Assembly: GCA_022014155.1 (NCBI GenBank)
Contig: JAKLLS010000022.1
Location: forward strand, 1-36,943
Length of the DNA: 36,943 nt
From: Marinobacter sp.
GTDB lineage: Bacteria; Pseudomonadota; Gammaproteobacteria; Pseudomonadales; Oleiphilaceae
Direction: 5' to 3'
Numbering within the stretch: position 1 is the first letter of the stretch; each line of letters opens with the position of its first letter. Below the pieces are notes generated by a model that did no database searches, was not told where the DNA came from, and worked only from the letters and a program-made list of their open reading frames with translations. Positions 22,780 to 33,153 of the stretch are shown piece after piece. Position numbers and translations under genes: made by a program.

Positions 22780-23967
22780 ATGGCCGCGAAACGAATTCTG
22801 CTGGGGATCACCGGTGGTATTGCAGCCTACAAGAGTGCGGAACTGGTGCGGTTGTTGAAGAAAGCCGGGCACCAGGTGCGAGTAGTGATGACTCGGGGCG
22901 CAGAGGCTTTCGTAACGCCAATGACCTTTCAGGCGCTCAGTGGCGAACCGGTGCGGACGTCACTGTTGGATCCGGAAGCGGAGCAGGGCATGGGACACAT
23001 TGAACTGGCCAAGTGGGCGGATCAGGTGGTCATTGCTCCGGCGACCGCCGACTTTATTGCCCGCCTGGCCCAGGGTATGGCAGATGACTTGCTGACCACT
23101 CTGTGTTGTGCCACCGAAGCGCCGATCGTGGTGGCACCTGCGATGAATCAGGCCATGTGGAATAACCACCGGACCCGGCGCAACATCGGATTGCTGGAAT
23201 CGGATCCGCAAGTCACGCTCTGGGGACCGGATCAGGGAGCCCAGGCCTGCGGGGATACCGGGCCCGGTCGTATGCTGGAGCCCCAGGATTTATTTGAACG
23301 CATTACCGCAGTCTGCAGCGGGCCGCTGTCGGGCAAGCGAGTCGTTATTACCGCGGGTCCAACGCGGGAGCCCATTGATCCGATCCGCTACATCAGTAAC
23401 CACAGTTCCGGGAAAATGGGGTATGCCATCGCTGCCGCCGCCAGGGATGCCGGCGCTCAGGTGGTGCTGGTCAGCGGGCCGGTGTCGATCCCGGCACCCA
23501 CTGGCGTGGAGGTTCGTCCAGTGATTACGGCCGACGACATGCTGACCGTCGCCGGGCAGGCGGTGGATGAGGGCTGTGATGTGTTCGTTGCCACCGCCGC
23601 CGTTGCCGATTACCGGCCGGACACCTGCGCCAGTGACAAGATCAAGAAGACCCGTGAGGATATGACGCTGGCGCTGGTGCGGAATCCAGATACCCTGGCC
23701 ACTATCGCGGCCCGTCCCGATGCACCGTTTACGGTGGGCTTCGCCGCCGAAACCCGCGACGTGGAGCACTATGCCCGGGACAAGATGCAGCGCAAGAAGC
23801 TGAACATGATTGTGGCCAACGATGTATCGGCGCCCGGGATCGGATTCAACAGCGACAACAATGCCGTCACGGTGTTCTGGCGTTCGGGGCAGCAGGCCCT
23901 CGGGCCAGAAAGCAAAGCCGGCATCGCCCGCCAACTGGTGGCTCTGATTGCCGAAAAGATTCAATGA
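22780..23967 (+). CDS. coaBC: Bifunctional phosphopantothenoylcysteine decarboxylase / synthetase
   Basis: A 395-residue CoA-biosynthesis enzyme. The N-terminal CoaC half (residues 1-185) is an FMN flavoprotein, with [18 protein letters not shown] at the start, the active-site region [13 protein letters not shown] and [11 protein letters not shown]. The C-terminal CoaB half (about 186-395) has [23 protein letters not shown] (quoted in part) and VGFAAETRD. It adds cysteine to 4'-phosphopantothenate and decarboxylates it. CGGAGC precedes the ATG at 22780, not the track's upstream start. It runs into dut. Confidence 0.96.
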   Translation: MAAKRILLGITGGIAAYKSAELVRLLKKAGHQVRVVMTRGAEAFVTPMTFQALSGEPVRTSLLDPEAEQGMGHIELAKWADQVVIAPATADFIARLAQGMADDLLTTLCCATEAPIVVAPAMNQAMWNNHRTRRNIGLLESDPQVTLWGPDQGAQACGDTGPGRMLEPQDLFERITAVCSGPLSGKRVVITAGPTREPIDPIRYISNHSSGKMGYAIAAAARDAGAQVVLVSGPVSIPAPTGVEVRPVITADDMLTVAGQAVDEGCDVFVATAAVADYRPDTCASDKIKKTREDMTLALVRNPDTLATIAARPDAPFTVGFAAETRDVEHYARDKMQRKKLNMIVANDVSAPGIGFNSDNNAVTVFWRSGQQALGPESKAGIARQLVALIAEKIQ

Positions 23968-23990
23968 CAGACCTTCGCACAGGAAACTCC

Positions 23991-24452
23991 ATGACACGAC
24001 AGACTTTCCAGGTTCGCATTCTGGATCCACGCATCGGCGACAGCATTGCATTTCCCGAATACGCCACGACCGGCTCGGCAGGGCTGGACCTGAGGGCTTG
24101 CCTGGACGAACCGTTAACCCTGAAGCCCGGAGATACCCAGCTGATCAGGACCGGGCTTTCCATCCATATTGCCGATCCATCACTGGCGGCCATGATTCTA
24201 CCCCGCAGCGGTCTGGGGCATAAGCACGGTATCGTATTGGGCAACCTGGTGGGACTGATCGATTCCGATTACCAGGGGGAACTGATGGTGTCCTGCTGGA
24301 ATCGGGGACAAAGCGACTTCACCGTGGATGTCGGGGAGCGTCTGGCACAGCTGGTGCTGGTACCGGTGGTGCAGGCTGATTTCGAAGTGGTGGAGTCGTT
24401 TGATGCCAGCGCCCGCGGCGCCGGTGGCTTTGGGTCAACGGGGACCCGCTGA
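23991..24452 (+). CDS. dut: dUTP pyrophosphatase
   Basis: A 153-residue trimeric dUTPase that hydrolyses dUTP to dUMP, keeping uracil out of DNA. The five conserved motifs are seen: [22 protein letters not shown] (as PRSGLG), [25 protein letters not shown], and the C-terminal [10 protein letters not shown]. An ATG at 23964 overlaps the coaBC stop, but AGGAAACTCC before the ATG at 23991 fits better and matches the family's usual N-terminus. It is cotranscribed with coaBC. Confidence 0.96.
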   Translation: MTRQTFQVRILDPRIGDSIAFPEYATTGSAGLDLRACLDEPLTLKPGDTQLIRTGLSIHIADPSLAAMILPRSGLGHKHGIVLGNLVGLIDSDYQGELMVSCWNRGQSDFTVDVGERLAQLVLVPVVQADFEVVESFDASARGAGGFGSTGTR

Positions 24453-24558
24453 CGGGGTAGCGGAGCCGGTAACAGTCTGTAAACGCGGAGACATTGCCCG
24501 AGGTCTATACTTGGGTAACTCAATGCCGCGGGCGAATAATATAAGTACAGGATGGACT

Positions 24559-27180
24559 ATGAAGCTGGGTAGGAAGAAATCGGACGAGGCTGTTGCGCAG
24601 ACAGCGGGTCAGCCGGCTGGCAAGCAGAAGCTGAAGAGCCGGGACGCCAAAGGGCCTCGCTTGAAGCGGCTGGGGGGCGTGGCTGGTGTCCAGGCTGCCA
24701 CCGTGCTGGCGGCAGGACTGCTGGCAGCGGCCCTGCTCTACCTGCTGGTGCTGGGGCCGGCGGAATTGCGCCGCGCCGACCGTCTGGCGGCACAGGAGGT
24801 TGACGCAGCTGCCAGCCGGATGAATCAACACCTTGCCATCTTGCAATCTGCGGTAGAGGGCCTTGCTGTCCAGCGCCATGTTCGTGAGGCCCTGGACAGT
24901 GGTGAGGGGATAGAAACGGTGGCTGCGGAACTCGGTCGCACCCTTCCGGACGTCCGGGCGGTTCACCTGTTTCCCTACGGGGATATCCCGCGCAGGACCG
25001 GTGGCTCTGACACCCTCGGGTTTGCCGGCCTGGACCTGGCACGCCGAGCTGAATCCGGCAAACCGCTTCACCCCGACGCCTTCCCGCGGGACGGCCAGTG
25101 GTACTTCCAGATGGCAGCCGCCATCCGCAAGCCCGAAAACCGCGCCATGGCGGGCAGCATGCTGGTGGTCTTTGATGCGTCCGAATTGCAGCCGCTGCTG
25201 ACGGTGAATAATCGTGAGCTGGGCGGAAAAATGGCGCTGGTACAAAGTGTCAATGGTTCTTCCCGTGTAGTGGCAAGCAGGGGGACTGGTGATGGCGATA
25301 CGGTGGAGCAGGCACTGGCTGCGCCGGGGTGGTCTCTCAGCTACCAACCCGCTTCCTTGCCCGCGCCAGTGTTCAATACCGTCCTGGCCATGATCCTGAT
25401 CCTGGTTCCAGCCCTGATCGCCGCCATTGTGGTCTGGGTGTTGCTGGGGAATGCCCAGCGCAGTCTTCGTCAGGATATATCGGTACTGACCCAGTGGGCT
25501 CACAAGGTGTTCAGTGGTGAGCGACTCAAACTGCCCGTATTGAAGTGGGATCTGGTGGCTTCAATGGGTGAGGTGCTCCATCGCTTGTCCCGGATGGTGG
25601 AAAAGCGGGTGGTCAAGAAGGCGGAGTCCACGCGTACCCGCACTCCGGAGGGAGACGACAGTGTCACCGATGAGCCGTTGTTCCAGGACAAGGACATGCT
25701 GGATATCGACATGCTGGACGGTGACGATGATGTCCTGGGCCTCGGAAGCGGCGCTGATGACGATGATGCGACCGCCCCTGCAGTGGAGGAAGTGGCGCTG
25801 CCCCAGGTCGACATATCAGCGGGCATCTTCCGTGCCTATGACATTCGCGGTATTGTCGGCGAAACCCTGTCTGAGGAGATCGTCCACGTTATTGGCCGGG
25901 CCATCGGCAGTGAAGCAGCGGAGCGTGGCATTGACAGCCTCTGTATCGGTTATGATGGACGGCATTCGAGTCCGGATCTGGCCGACGCCCTTGCCCGGGG
26001 GATTATGTCCGCTGGTTGTAATGTGATTCACGTGGGCGCCGTACCCACGCCGGTGCTGTATTTCGCTACCCATCACCTGCAAACCGGTTCCGGTGTGATG
26101 GTGACCGGGAGCCATAACCCCGCCAACTATAACGGCCTGAAGATCATGCTGGGGGGTGACACGCTCTCCGGGGACGCTATCCAGAAGCTTTACCAGCGCA
26201 CCCAGACCGGAGATATGGTCAGCGGTCAGGGCGCACAATCGTCGGAAGATGTACGCCGCGCCTATCTGGACAGGATCGTCGGAGACATTGCCGTCGCAGC
26301 GCCGTTGAAAGTGGTGCTGGACGCCGGCAACGGTATTGCCGGTGAGCTCGCACCCATATTGGTGGAAGAGCTTGGCTGTGAGGTGATTCCTCTCTACTGT
26401 GAGGTGGATGGCGACTTTCCCAACCATCATCCTGATCCGGGTAAGCCCGACAACCTGGTGGACCTGATTGCGCGGGTGAAGTCTGAACAAGCGGATATTG
26501 GGCTTGCATTTGATGGTGATGGGGATCGCCTCGGAGTGGTCACCAACAGTGGCAAGATTATCTGGCCGGACCGCCTGTTGATGCTGTTTGCCAGGGATGT
26601 CGTGTCCCGTAATCCTGGCTCCGATGTGTTGTATGACGTGAAGTGCAGTCGGCGCCTGGCAGGGGTGATTTCCGAAGCGGGCGGTCGCCCGATTATGTGG
26701 AAAACCGGTCATTCCCTGATGAAGGCCAAGATGAAGGAAACCGGAGCTCTGCTGGCCGGGGAGATGAGCGGGCACATCTTCTTTGGTGAGCGCTGGTATG
26801 GCTTTGATGATGGTCTTTACTCGGCGGCGCGTCTGCTGGAGATCCTTGGTGTTGAGGATCGTCACAGTGACGAGGTGTTCGAGGACTTTCCGGAAGACAT
26901 CAGTACCCCGGAATTGAATGTCGAGGTTACCGAAGACAGCAAGTTCCAGTTGGTGGAGCGTCTGGGCAGCGAGGGTAAATTCGGTGATGGCAGCATCAGT
27001 ACCATTGATGGTATCCGGGTGGATTACGCCGATGGCTGGGGCCTGTGTCGTGCTTCCAACACCACACCGGTGCTGGTGCTCCGGTTTGAGGCAGAAACCG
27101 AAGAGGCGCTGGAGCGGATCAAAAGCGTTTTCCGCGACCAGCTGAAGATAGTCGCTCCCGACCTTCGTGTAGACTTTTAA
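24559..27180 (+). CDS. algC: Phosphomannomutase/phosphoglucomutase, membrane-anchored long form
   Basis: An 873-residue protein; the catalytic mutase is the C-terminal 450 residues. The start is the ATG at 24559 after AGGATGGACT; the track's start is in dut. The N-terminal part has a basic leader, a membrane helix (41-66), about 200 extracytoplasmic residues, a second helix (272-298) and a HAMP-like stretch, then an acidic linker. The mutase has TGSHNP with the phosphoserine (about 515), the metal loop FDGDGDR (about 651), GEMSGH (about 733) and RASNTTP (about 831). AlgC interconverts mannose- and glucose-1- and 6-phosphates for alginate, LPS and other polymers. P. aeruginosa AlgC is annotated with a similar long form (from memory). 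argB follows 25 bases on. Confidence 0.93.
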   Translation: MKLGRKKSDEAVAQTAGQPAGKQKLKSRDAKGPRLKRLGGVAGVQAATVLAAGLLAAALLYLLVLGPAELRRADRLAAQEVDAAASRMNQHLAILQSAVEGLAVQRHVREALDSGEGIETVAAELGRTLPDVRAVHLFPYGDIPRRTGGSDTLGFAGLDLARRAESGKPLHPDAFPRDGQWYFQMAAAIRKPENRAMAGSMLVVFDASELQPLLTVNNRELGGKMALVQSVNGSSRVVASRGTGDGDTVEQALAAPGWSLSYQPASLPAPVFNTVLAMILILVPALIAAIVVWVLLGNAQRSLRQDISVLTQWAHKVFSGERLKLPVLKWDLVASMGEVLHRLSRMVEKRVVKKAESTRTRTPEGDDSVTDEPLFQDKDMLDIDMLDGDDDVLGLGSGADDDDATAPAVEEVALPQVDISAGIFRAYDIRGIVGETLSEEIVHVIGRAIGSEAAERGIDSLCIGYDGRHSSPDLADALARGIMSAGCNVIHVGAVPTPVLYFATHHLQTGSGVMVTGSHNPANYNGLKIMLGGDTLSGDAIQKLYQRTQTGDMVSGQGAQSSEDVRRAYLDRIVGDIAVAAPLKVVLDAGNGIAGELAPILVEELGCEVIPLYCEVDGDFPNHHPDPGKPDNLVDLIARVKSEQADIGLAFDGDGDRLGVVTNSGKIIWPDRLLMLFARDVVSRNPGSDVLYDVKCSRRLAGVISEAGGRPIMWKTGHSLMKAKMKETGALLAGEMSGHIFFGERWYGFDDGLYSAARLLEILGVEDRHSDEVFEDFPEDISTPELNVEVTEDSKFQLVERLGSEGKFGDGSISTIDGIRVDYADGWGLCRASNTTPVLVLRFEAETEEALERIKSVFRDQLKIVAPDLRVDF

Positions 27181-27196
27181 TTGACAAGAGTATTAA

Positions 27197-28102
<906 letters not shown>

Positions 28103-28134
28103 AGCAGCCCTCAGCGCTGACATCTCGTGGTTCA

Positions 28135-28161
28135 GTCCGTCGGGCCCAATCCCGGACGGAC
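28135..28161 (+). other. Bulged hairpin after argB
   Basis: GTCCGTCGGG pairs with CCCGGACGGAC with one bulged base and a 6-base loop. There is no T-run; it lies in the 73-base gap before the next gene and could be a weak terminator or processing structure. Confidence 0.4.
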
Positions 28162-28175
28162 AAAAGGATAAATGA

Positions 28176-29417
28176 ATGAAACGCCTGCTGACCTTTATTG
28201 TTGTTGTGGTTCTGCTGGGCTGGCTGTTATTCAAGGCGGCGGTCTGGTGGCTGGCTGACCAGCGTCTGGCTGAAACCAGGGATGCGATGGAGAGCACCGG
28301 GGTCATTGAGCGGGGCAGGATCAGCTCCGGAATAGAAGGACGTCTGTTGTTGATCGGTGCCAGTTATCAGGACTTTCGCCTGGCACAGTCGGTGGACATC
28401 GGCCGGATGGTGTTTGATGCAGGCTCGCCGCTGGATCTCCTGATGGCCCTGGTGGACCCTGGTCGTGCGCCGGCCGCCTGGTCCCTGCGGGCCGAGAATG
28501 TTGAACTGAGCCTGGAAGCGACCATGTTCCGAAACTGGGTCACCGCTTCCGGAGAGGCAACCCCGGCGCTGTTTGCCCCCGTGTGTGGTCCCGACCATCG
28601 CCAGCAGTTGGGTAGCGGAGACCTGGTCCGCATGGGCGTTAATGGCATCACCGGTGAAGCCCTGATCCGTCAAACTCCTGAGCGGTTGTACCTGGAGCTG
28701 ACGACTGCGAGCACCGGTAGCCTGGAGATTGACTGGCCCGGGGCGCGGGTGGACGTCATGAATCGCGAACGAATCGTGCGGGGTGGTGAGGGGCCGATGA
28801 CCTTGACCATTCGCGACGGTGGTCTGATGCGCCGGGTTGCAGCCTACTGTGCCCGTGAGTCCTCGGTGGCGACCACCGAATGGACCAGTATCGTCATGGA
28901 TGCGTTCCGCCAGGCATTGAATGCACGCGGCTATGAAGCCAGTGGCCAGTTGCTGGCGCTCTACCGGCAGTGGTTGACCGAGGGTGGTGAACTGACGTTG
29001 GTGCTGGATCCCGAACAGCCAGTCAATGGCGTACCCGTGCAGCGAGTCGATCAGGAGCGCGCCCCCGGGTTGCGGGTCAGTTACAATGGTCAGGCGGTGC
29101 CGGATGTCTATTTGAAGGAGGTTGAACCACCGGAGCCGGTGGTTTCCGAGCAGGCATTGCAGCCTGTGGTGCCGGAAGGCACGGACAACCAGGTGGCGGG
29201 TTGGTACCCTGCGGAGGTGGCGAAAGCCGGACGTTGGGTTGGGCACACAGTGAGAATTACGCTGTCCAATGACAATGTGGTTGAGGGCCGGCTGGTCAGT
29301 GTTGGCGAGCAGACCCTGGAGGTTGCCCGAACGGTCGGTGGTGGCGAGATCGCCTATCCAATGATGATTCGTGCAATCGATATGTTTGAGGTCTGGCAGC
29401 GTGGCCAGACCCGGTGA
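28176..29417 (+). CDS. Unknown membrane-anchored protein with Sm-like C-terminal segment
   Basis: A 413-residue protein I cannot name. It starts with a membrane helix (residues 4-27, LLTFIVVVVLLGWLLFKAAVWW) and has no lipobox, so the remainder is probably periplasmic. The middle is beta-rich with repeated anchors such as GALIRQTPERLYLELT. The last 70 residues (GHTVRITLSNDNVVEGRLVS and then GQQTLEVAR-like sequence) look like an Sm-type or small beta-barrel fold; this is pattern-based, not a domain hit. AAAAGGATAA precedes the ATG at 28176. It lies between argB and argE, and P. aeruginosa has an uncharacterised gene between argA and argE (PA5205, from memory), but I cannot say whether they are related. 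Confidence 0.75.
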   Translation: MKRLLTFIVVVVLLGWLLFKAAVWWLADQRLAETRDAMESTGVIERGRISSGIEGRLLLIGASYQDFRLAQSVDIGRMVFDAGSPLDLLMALVDPGRAPAAWSLRAENVELSLEATMFRNWVTASGEATPALFAPVCGPDHRQQLGSGDLVRMGVNGITGEALIRQTPERLYLELTTASTGSLEIDWPGARVDVMNRERIVRGGEGPMTLTIRDGGLMRRVAAYCARESSVATTEWTSIVMDAFRQALNARGYEASGQLLALYRQWLTEGGELTLVLDPEQPVNGVPVQRVDQERAPGLRVSYNGQAVPDVYLKEVEPPEPVVSEQALQPVVPEGTDNQVAGWYPAEVAKAGRWVGHTVRITLSNDNVVEGRLVSVGEQTLEVARTVGGGEIAYPMMIRAIDMFEVWQRGQTR

Positions 29418-29443
29418 CCCGTAACCGGGCCAGGAATTCTGAT

Positions 29444-30613
29444 ATGTCTGAGTCCACAAACAAAGCCGACGTGGTTCCCGGTATCCGCGAGATGCTGACC
29501 CGGCTGATTGCCCTGCCATCCATCAGCAGTGCAACACCGGACTGGGATCACAGCAACGAGGCGGTAGTAAGAACGCTGGCGGAATGGCTGGAACCGCTGG
29601 GGTTCACGGTGGAGCTGATGGAAGTGCCTGGCATGCCAGGCAAGTTCAACATGATTGCCACCCTGGGCAGTGGGCCGGGTGGGCTGGTGTTGTCGGGGCA
29701 CACCGATACCGTGCCTTTTGACGATAAGCGTTGGCAGAGCGACCCATTTACCCTGACCGAGCGTGATGATCGCTGGTACGGGCTGGGTACCTGCGATATG
29801 AAAGGGTTTTTTCCGCTCGCCATTGAGGCGGCGCGCGAGTTTGCTGACCAGGATCTGAAGCAGCCGCTGATCATTCTTGCCACGGCGGATGAAGAAAGTT
29901 CGATGAACGGTGCCAGGGCCCTGGCGGAAGCGGGACGTCCGAAAGCCCGCTATGCCGTGATCGGGGAACCGACCAATCTCAGGCCGGTGCGAATGCACAA
30001 GGGGATCATGATGGAGCGGCTGGCGTTCGAGGGCCAGTCCGGTCATTCCTCAGATCCTTCCCTTGGCCGCAACGCCCTGGAAGGAATGCACGAAGCGCTC
30101 GGAGAGCTATTGTCCTTGCGCTCGGTCTGGCAGGAGAAATACCGGAACCCGAATTTCAGGGTTGAGGTACCGACCATGAACCTGGGATGCATTCATGGTG
30201 GCGATAACCCCAACCGGATCTGTGCCAACTGTGAGTTGCATTTTGATTTGCGGCCCCTGCCCGGGATGGATATGGCCTCCCTGCGCCAGGCAATCCTCGA
30301 CAAGCTGCAGCCGGTTGCTGAGCGTCGCGAGCTGTCCATGGTATTTGAGCCGTTGTTTGATGGCGTGCCGCCGTTCGAAACGCCAGCGGATGCGCAGCTG
30401 GTCAGGGCCTGTGAGAAACTGACCGGCCATACCGCCCATGCCGTGGCGTTTGCCACCGAAGCACCCTGGCTGCAGAAGCTGGGGCTGGAAACCCTGGTCA
30501 TGGGGCCAGGGTCGATTGATCAGGCGCACCAGCCGGACGAGTTCCTGGAACTGTCCCAGCTGGATCCGACCGTACGTATCCTCAAGGGATTGATCAAACA
30601 GTTTTGCCTGTAA
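29444..30613 (+). CDS. argE: Acetylornithine deacetylase
   Basis: A 389-residue M20-family metallohydrolase that removes the acetyl group from N-acetylornithine to give ornithine. The two metal-site motifs are SGHTDTVPF (residues 84-92) and GTCDMKGF (about 118-125), and TADEESSMNG (about 145-154) holds the general-base glutamate. The ORF track starts ten codons earlier, but AGGAATTCTGAT precedes the ATG at 29444. argA follows 24 bases downstream, which suggests an arginine operon. Together with argB it covers three of the linear-pathway steps; argC and argD are not in this window. Confidence 0.93.
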   Translation: MSESTNKADVVPGIREMLTRLIALPSISSATPDWDHSNEAVVRTLAEWLEPLGFTVELMEVPGMPGKFNMIATLGSGPGGLVLSGHTDTVPFDDKRWQSDPFTLTERDDRWYGLGTCDMKGFFPLAIEAAREFADQDLKQPLIILATADEESSMNGARALAEAGRPKARYAVIGEPTNLRPVRMHKGIMMERLAFEGQSGHSSDPSLGRNALEGMHEALGELLSLRSVWQEKYRNPNFRVEVPTMNLGCIHGGDNPNRICANCELHFDLRPLPGMDMASLRQAILDKLQPVAERRELSMVFEPLFDGVPPFETPADAQLVRACEKLTGHTAHAVAFATEAPWLQKLGLETLVMGPGSIDQAHQPDEFLELSQLDPTVRILKGLIKQFCL

Positions 30614-30637
30614 GGTACAGGTCATCAGGAGAAACGA

Positions 30638-31945
30638 TTGAAATCTAACGACTGGCTGCATGGGTTCCGCCATTCTTCCCCCTATATCAACACCCACCGT
30701 GGGCGTACGGTGGTGTTGACCATCGGCGGGGATGCGATCGCCCATGACAACTTCATCAACATTATCCATGACATCGCACTGCTGAGCAGTCTGGGTATAC
30801 GTCTGGTGGTGGTGTTCGGAGCCAGGCCGCAGATTCAGCAGAGACTGGACGAAGCCGGGGTTGAATCGTCGTTTCATCGTGATCTGCGGGTGACCCGTGA
30901 ACAACAATTGCCCCTGGTGTTGCAGGCCATAGGCGGGCTGCGGGCTTACCTGGAAAGTCAGCTGTCCATGGGGCTGGTGAATTCACCCATGCACAATGCC
31001 CGCATTCGCGTCAGTGGTGGCAATTTTGTGGCCGCACGCCCGGTTGGCGTTCTCGACGGTGTCGATTTCGGGTATACCGGCCGCGTTCGTCGGGTGGATG
31101 TGGCCGGCATAGAGAAGCTGCTGGAGCTTGGGCATATCGTCCTGTTGCCGCCCCAAGGGTATTCCCCCACCGGAGACGCCTTCAACCTGTCCTACGAGGA
31201 TGTCGGCAGCCAGGTGGCGGCAGCCCTGCAGGCTGAAAAACTGATCATGTTCATCGACGATCAGGGGCTGCTGGAGTCTGATGGCTCACTGATTCGCGAA
31301 TTGTCCGCACGACAGGCCAATGAGCGGCTGGCCGCAGGCGCTGTCACCGGCCACGATGCGGCATTACTGAAGGCCGCCGGCGACGCCTGCGTCAAAGGCG
31401 TGCGCCGGTCACACATCATCAGCTACGTGAACGACGGTGCGCTGCTGGAGGAACTGTTCACCCGTGATGGCTCCGGTACGCTGGTCAGTGGTGACCATTA
31501 CGAGCAAATCCGCCAGGCCCGGGTGGAGGACATTGGTGGGGTGCTGGAACTGATTCAGCCACTGGAAGAGCAGGGCATTCTGGTGCGCCGTTCGCGGGAG
31601 ATGCTGGAAACAGAAATTGACCGGTTCGTGGTCGCGGAGCGGGACGGCACCATTGTCGGTTGTGCCGCGCTGTATCATTACCCTGATGAAGGCGCGGGTG
31701 AGCTGTCGTGTTTCGCGGTGGATCCGAACTATCGTCGTTCCGGAAGGGGGGACGATATACTCGCGATGGTGGAAAAGCTGGCACGGGAGCAGGGCGTTCA
31801 GCGGTTATTTGTGCTGACGACCCAGACGGAGCATTGGTTCCGGGAGCGGGGTTTCCAGCCCTCCACGGTGCAGGCGTTACCGGGGCCCAAACTGGCGTCG
31901 TATAACACCCAGCGTAATTCAAAGGTGTTCGTCAAAACGCTGTGA
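30638..31945 (+). CDS. argA: N-acetylglutamate synthase
   Basis: A 435-residue bifunctional-fold enzyme making N-acetylglutamate from glutamate and acetyl-CoA, the first step of arginine synthesis. Residues 1-290 form an amino-acid-kinase domain (VLTIGGDAIAHDNF, VVFGARPQIQQRL), and about 295-435 a GNAT acetyltransferase (CFAVDPNYRRSGRGDDIL). It uses a TTG start at 30638, well supported by AGGAG six bases upstream. It is 24 bases after argE, likely cotranscribed. Arginine feedback inhibition acts on this class of enzyme in Pseudomonas. The stop is 27 bases inside the antisense peptidase gene. Confidence 0.96.
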   Translation: MKSNDWLHGFRHSSPYINTHRGRTVVLTIGGDAIAHDNFINIIHDIALLSSLGIRLVVVFGARPQIQQRLDEAGVESSFHRDLRVTREQQLPLVLQAIGGLRAYLESQLSMGLVNSPMHNARIRVSGGNFVAARPVGVLDGVDFGYTGRVRRVDVAGIEKLLELGHIVLLPPQGYSPTGDAFNLSYEDVGSQVAAALQAEKLIMFIDDQGLLESDGSLIRELSARQANERLAAGAVTGHDAALLKAAGDACVKGVRRSHIISYVNDGALLEELFTRDGSGTLVSGDHYEQIRQARVEDIGGVLELIQPLEEQGILVRRSREMLETEIDRFVVAERDGTIVGCAALYHYPDEGAGELSCFAVDPNYRRSGRGDDILAMVEKLAREQGVQRLFVLTTQTEHWFRERGFQPSTVQALPGPKLASYNTQRNSKVFVKTL

Positions 31946-32989
31946 CAGCTGTTCGAGTATCTGTACACGTTGTTCTTCGTCCTGCTCAGACAGCGCCATG
32001 ACCCGGTCAAAAAAGTCGTCAAAGCGGTAATCCTGTTCCTTCAGTAACTGTCGAAAGCCGGGGACATACTGGTTGTATTGACGGAACAGGGCAATGTTGG
32101 CGTTGTTGAGTGACTCAACGTGCTTCCCCAATGGGCCGGGCTCCTCCCAGTACATGGCCTGTCGGTTGTATTCGCTGACCAGTTTCGCGAACAGCTGTTC
32201 TTTTTGCTGCCTCATGGTGTCCCTGGATAGCTCTCCCTCGCGTTGGTAAAGGGTTTCCAGCTCCCGGGATGTGTTCTCTACCAGGGCCAGGGTCTGATTG
32301 CGCTGTGCCTGACGTTGCAGTGCCGCCTCGAACTGTTCGCCCTCGCCCCGTGCCTCCAGCCACAGCCGAAGACCTTCCAGTTCCACCGCGGTAGCAAAGC
32401 TCTCGTTGAACGCGGTGTCTTCGTCGATGTAGAGCACTCGATGGGCCAGTTCATGGAATATCAGTGCGACCATGCGATCATCGGACAGACTCGTGAACCC
32501 GCTGTGGAGTGGGTCGTCAAACCAGCCCAGGGTTGAATAGGCGGTCACACCGCCTATGAAGGTGTCATAGCCGCGCTCGTGGAACTGACGCTGTTCTGTT
32601 CGTGCCCCGTCAAGGTCGAAATAACCCCGGTAAGCCTGGCACCCGAGAGCCGGATAGCACCATTGATGGGGCTTGAGGGAGAATTCCGGTACCGCCACGA
32701 GGTTGACCACGACCCAGGGTCTGCCCAGTTCGGAATAGTCGGTGTAGGCATCCCCTGTGGGCAGAGCGAGGCGATTCCTGGCGAATCGTCGGGCCTGGTC
32801 CGCCAGGGTTAGCTTGCGTTTCAGTTCGGTGTCGGTGTCGGGATCGGCTACCAGGTCGTCGACCGGCTGTGAGGCCAGCATTAGCGAGACGTGACCACTA
32901 ATCGCCTGGCTGTAGTAGCCAATGGTCGAACACCCAGGGAGCACGGTTACCAGTAGCAAAAGAAGATAGATCTGATTAAGCTGTATCAT
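31919..32989 (-). CDS. Predicted lipoprotein aminopeptidase with HExxH zinc site
   Basis: A 356-residue protein of the COG4324 predicted-aminopeptidase type. Residues 1-20 form a lipoprotein signal with the lipobox LPGC (cysteine 20), so it is anchored to the outer or inner membrane, facing the periplasm. The zinc motif is HELAH (residues 179-183), followed by a downstream NESFA (195-199) in which E196 may be the third ligand, as in gluzincins. The C-terminal third is helical and charged. The Shine-Dalgarno site is poor. It is convergent with argA and the two stops overlap by 27 bases. The natural substrate is unknown. Confidence 0.82.
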   Translation of the reverse strand: MIQLNQIYLLLLLVTVLPGCSTIGYYSQAISGHVSLMLASQPVDDLVADPDTDTELKRKLTLADQARRFARNRLALPTGDAYTDYSELGRPWVVVNLVAVPEFSLKPHQWCYPALGCQAYRGYFDLDGARTEQRQFHERGYDTFIGGVTAYSTLGWFDDPLHSGFTSLSDDRMVALIFHELAHRVLYIDEDTAFNESFATAVELEGLRLWLEARGEGEQFEAALQRQAQRNQTLALVENTSRELETLYQREGELSRDTMRQQKEQLFAKLVSEYNRQAMYWEEPGPLGKHVESLNNANIALFRQYNQYVPGFRQLLKEQDYRFDDFFDRVMALSEQDEEQRVQILEQLSQRFDEHL

Positions 32990-33153
32990 GGTTCACAATG
33001 TTATGGTGAGGCTGTCTCGCAACGGGGTTGTCCGCTATATATATTACAGACATGTTCCCCGTATAGTAGCAGGTGGCTCTGGCCACCTTTTCAGGGACGC
33101 TGGTCAGGGTGGATAGCTGCACCACTCTGACATTTCCGAATATCAGGTAGTTC
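32990..33153. promoter_or_regulatory. Divergent intergenic region between the peptidase and PilZ genes
   Basis: A 164-base gap with an AT-rich core (CTATATATATTA, 33035-33046) and a TATAGT box near 33063 that could act as -10 for the plus-strand gene. No convincing -35 at proper spacing is seen for either direction, so promoter positions are not assigned. Confidence 0.3.

Noticed and set aside
24328-24558. The ORF-track start of the 950-residue AlgC frame
   Set aside because: These codons lie inside dut in another frame; the start at 24559 has a Shine-Dalgarno site and a sensible N-terminus.
28227-29519. 430-residue minus-strand ORF
   Set aside because: It is antisense to the unknown anchored gene, and its His/Gln/Arg-rich composition is that of a shadow frame.
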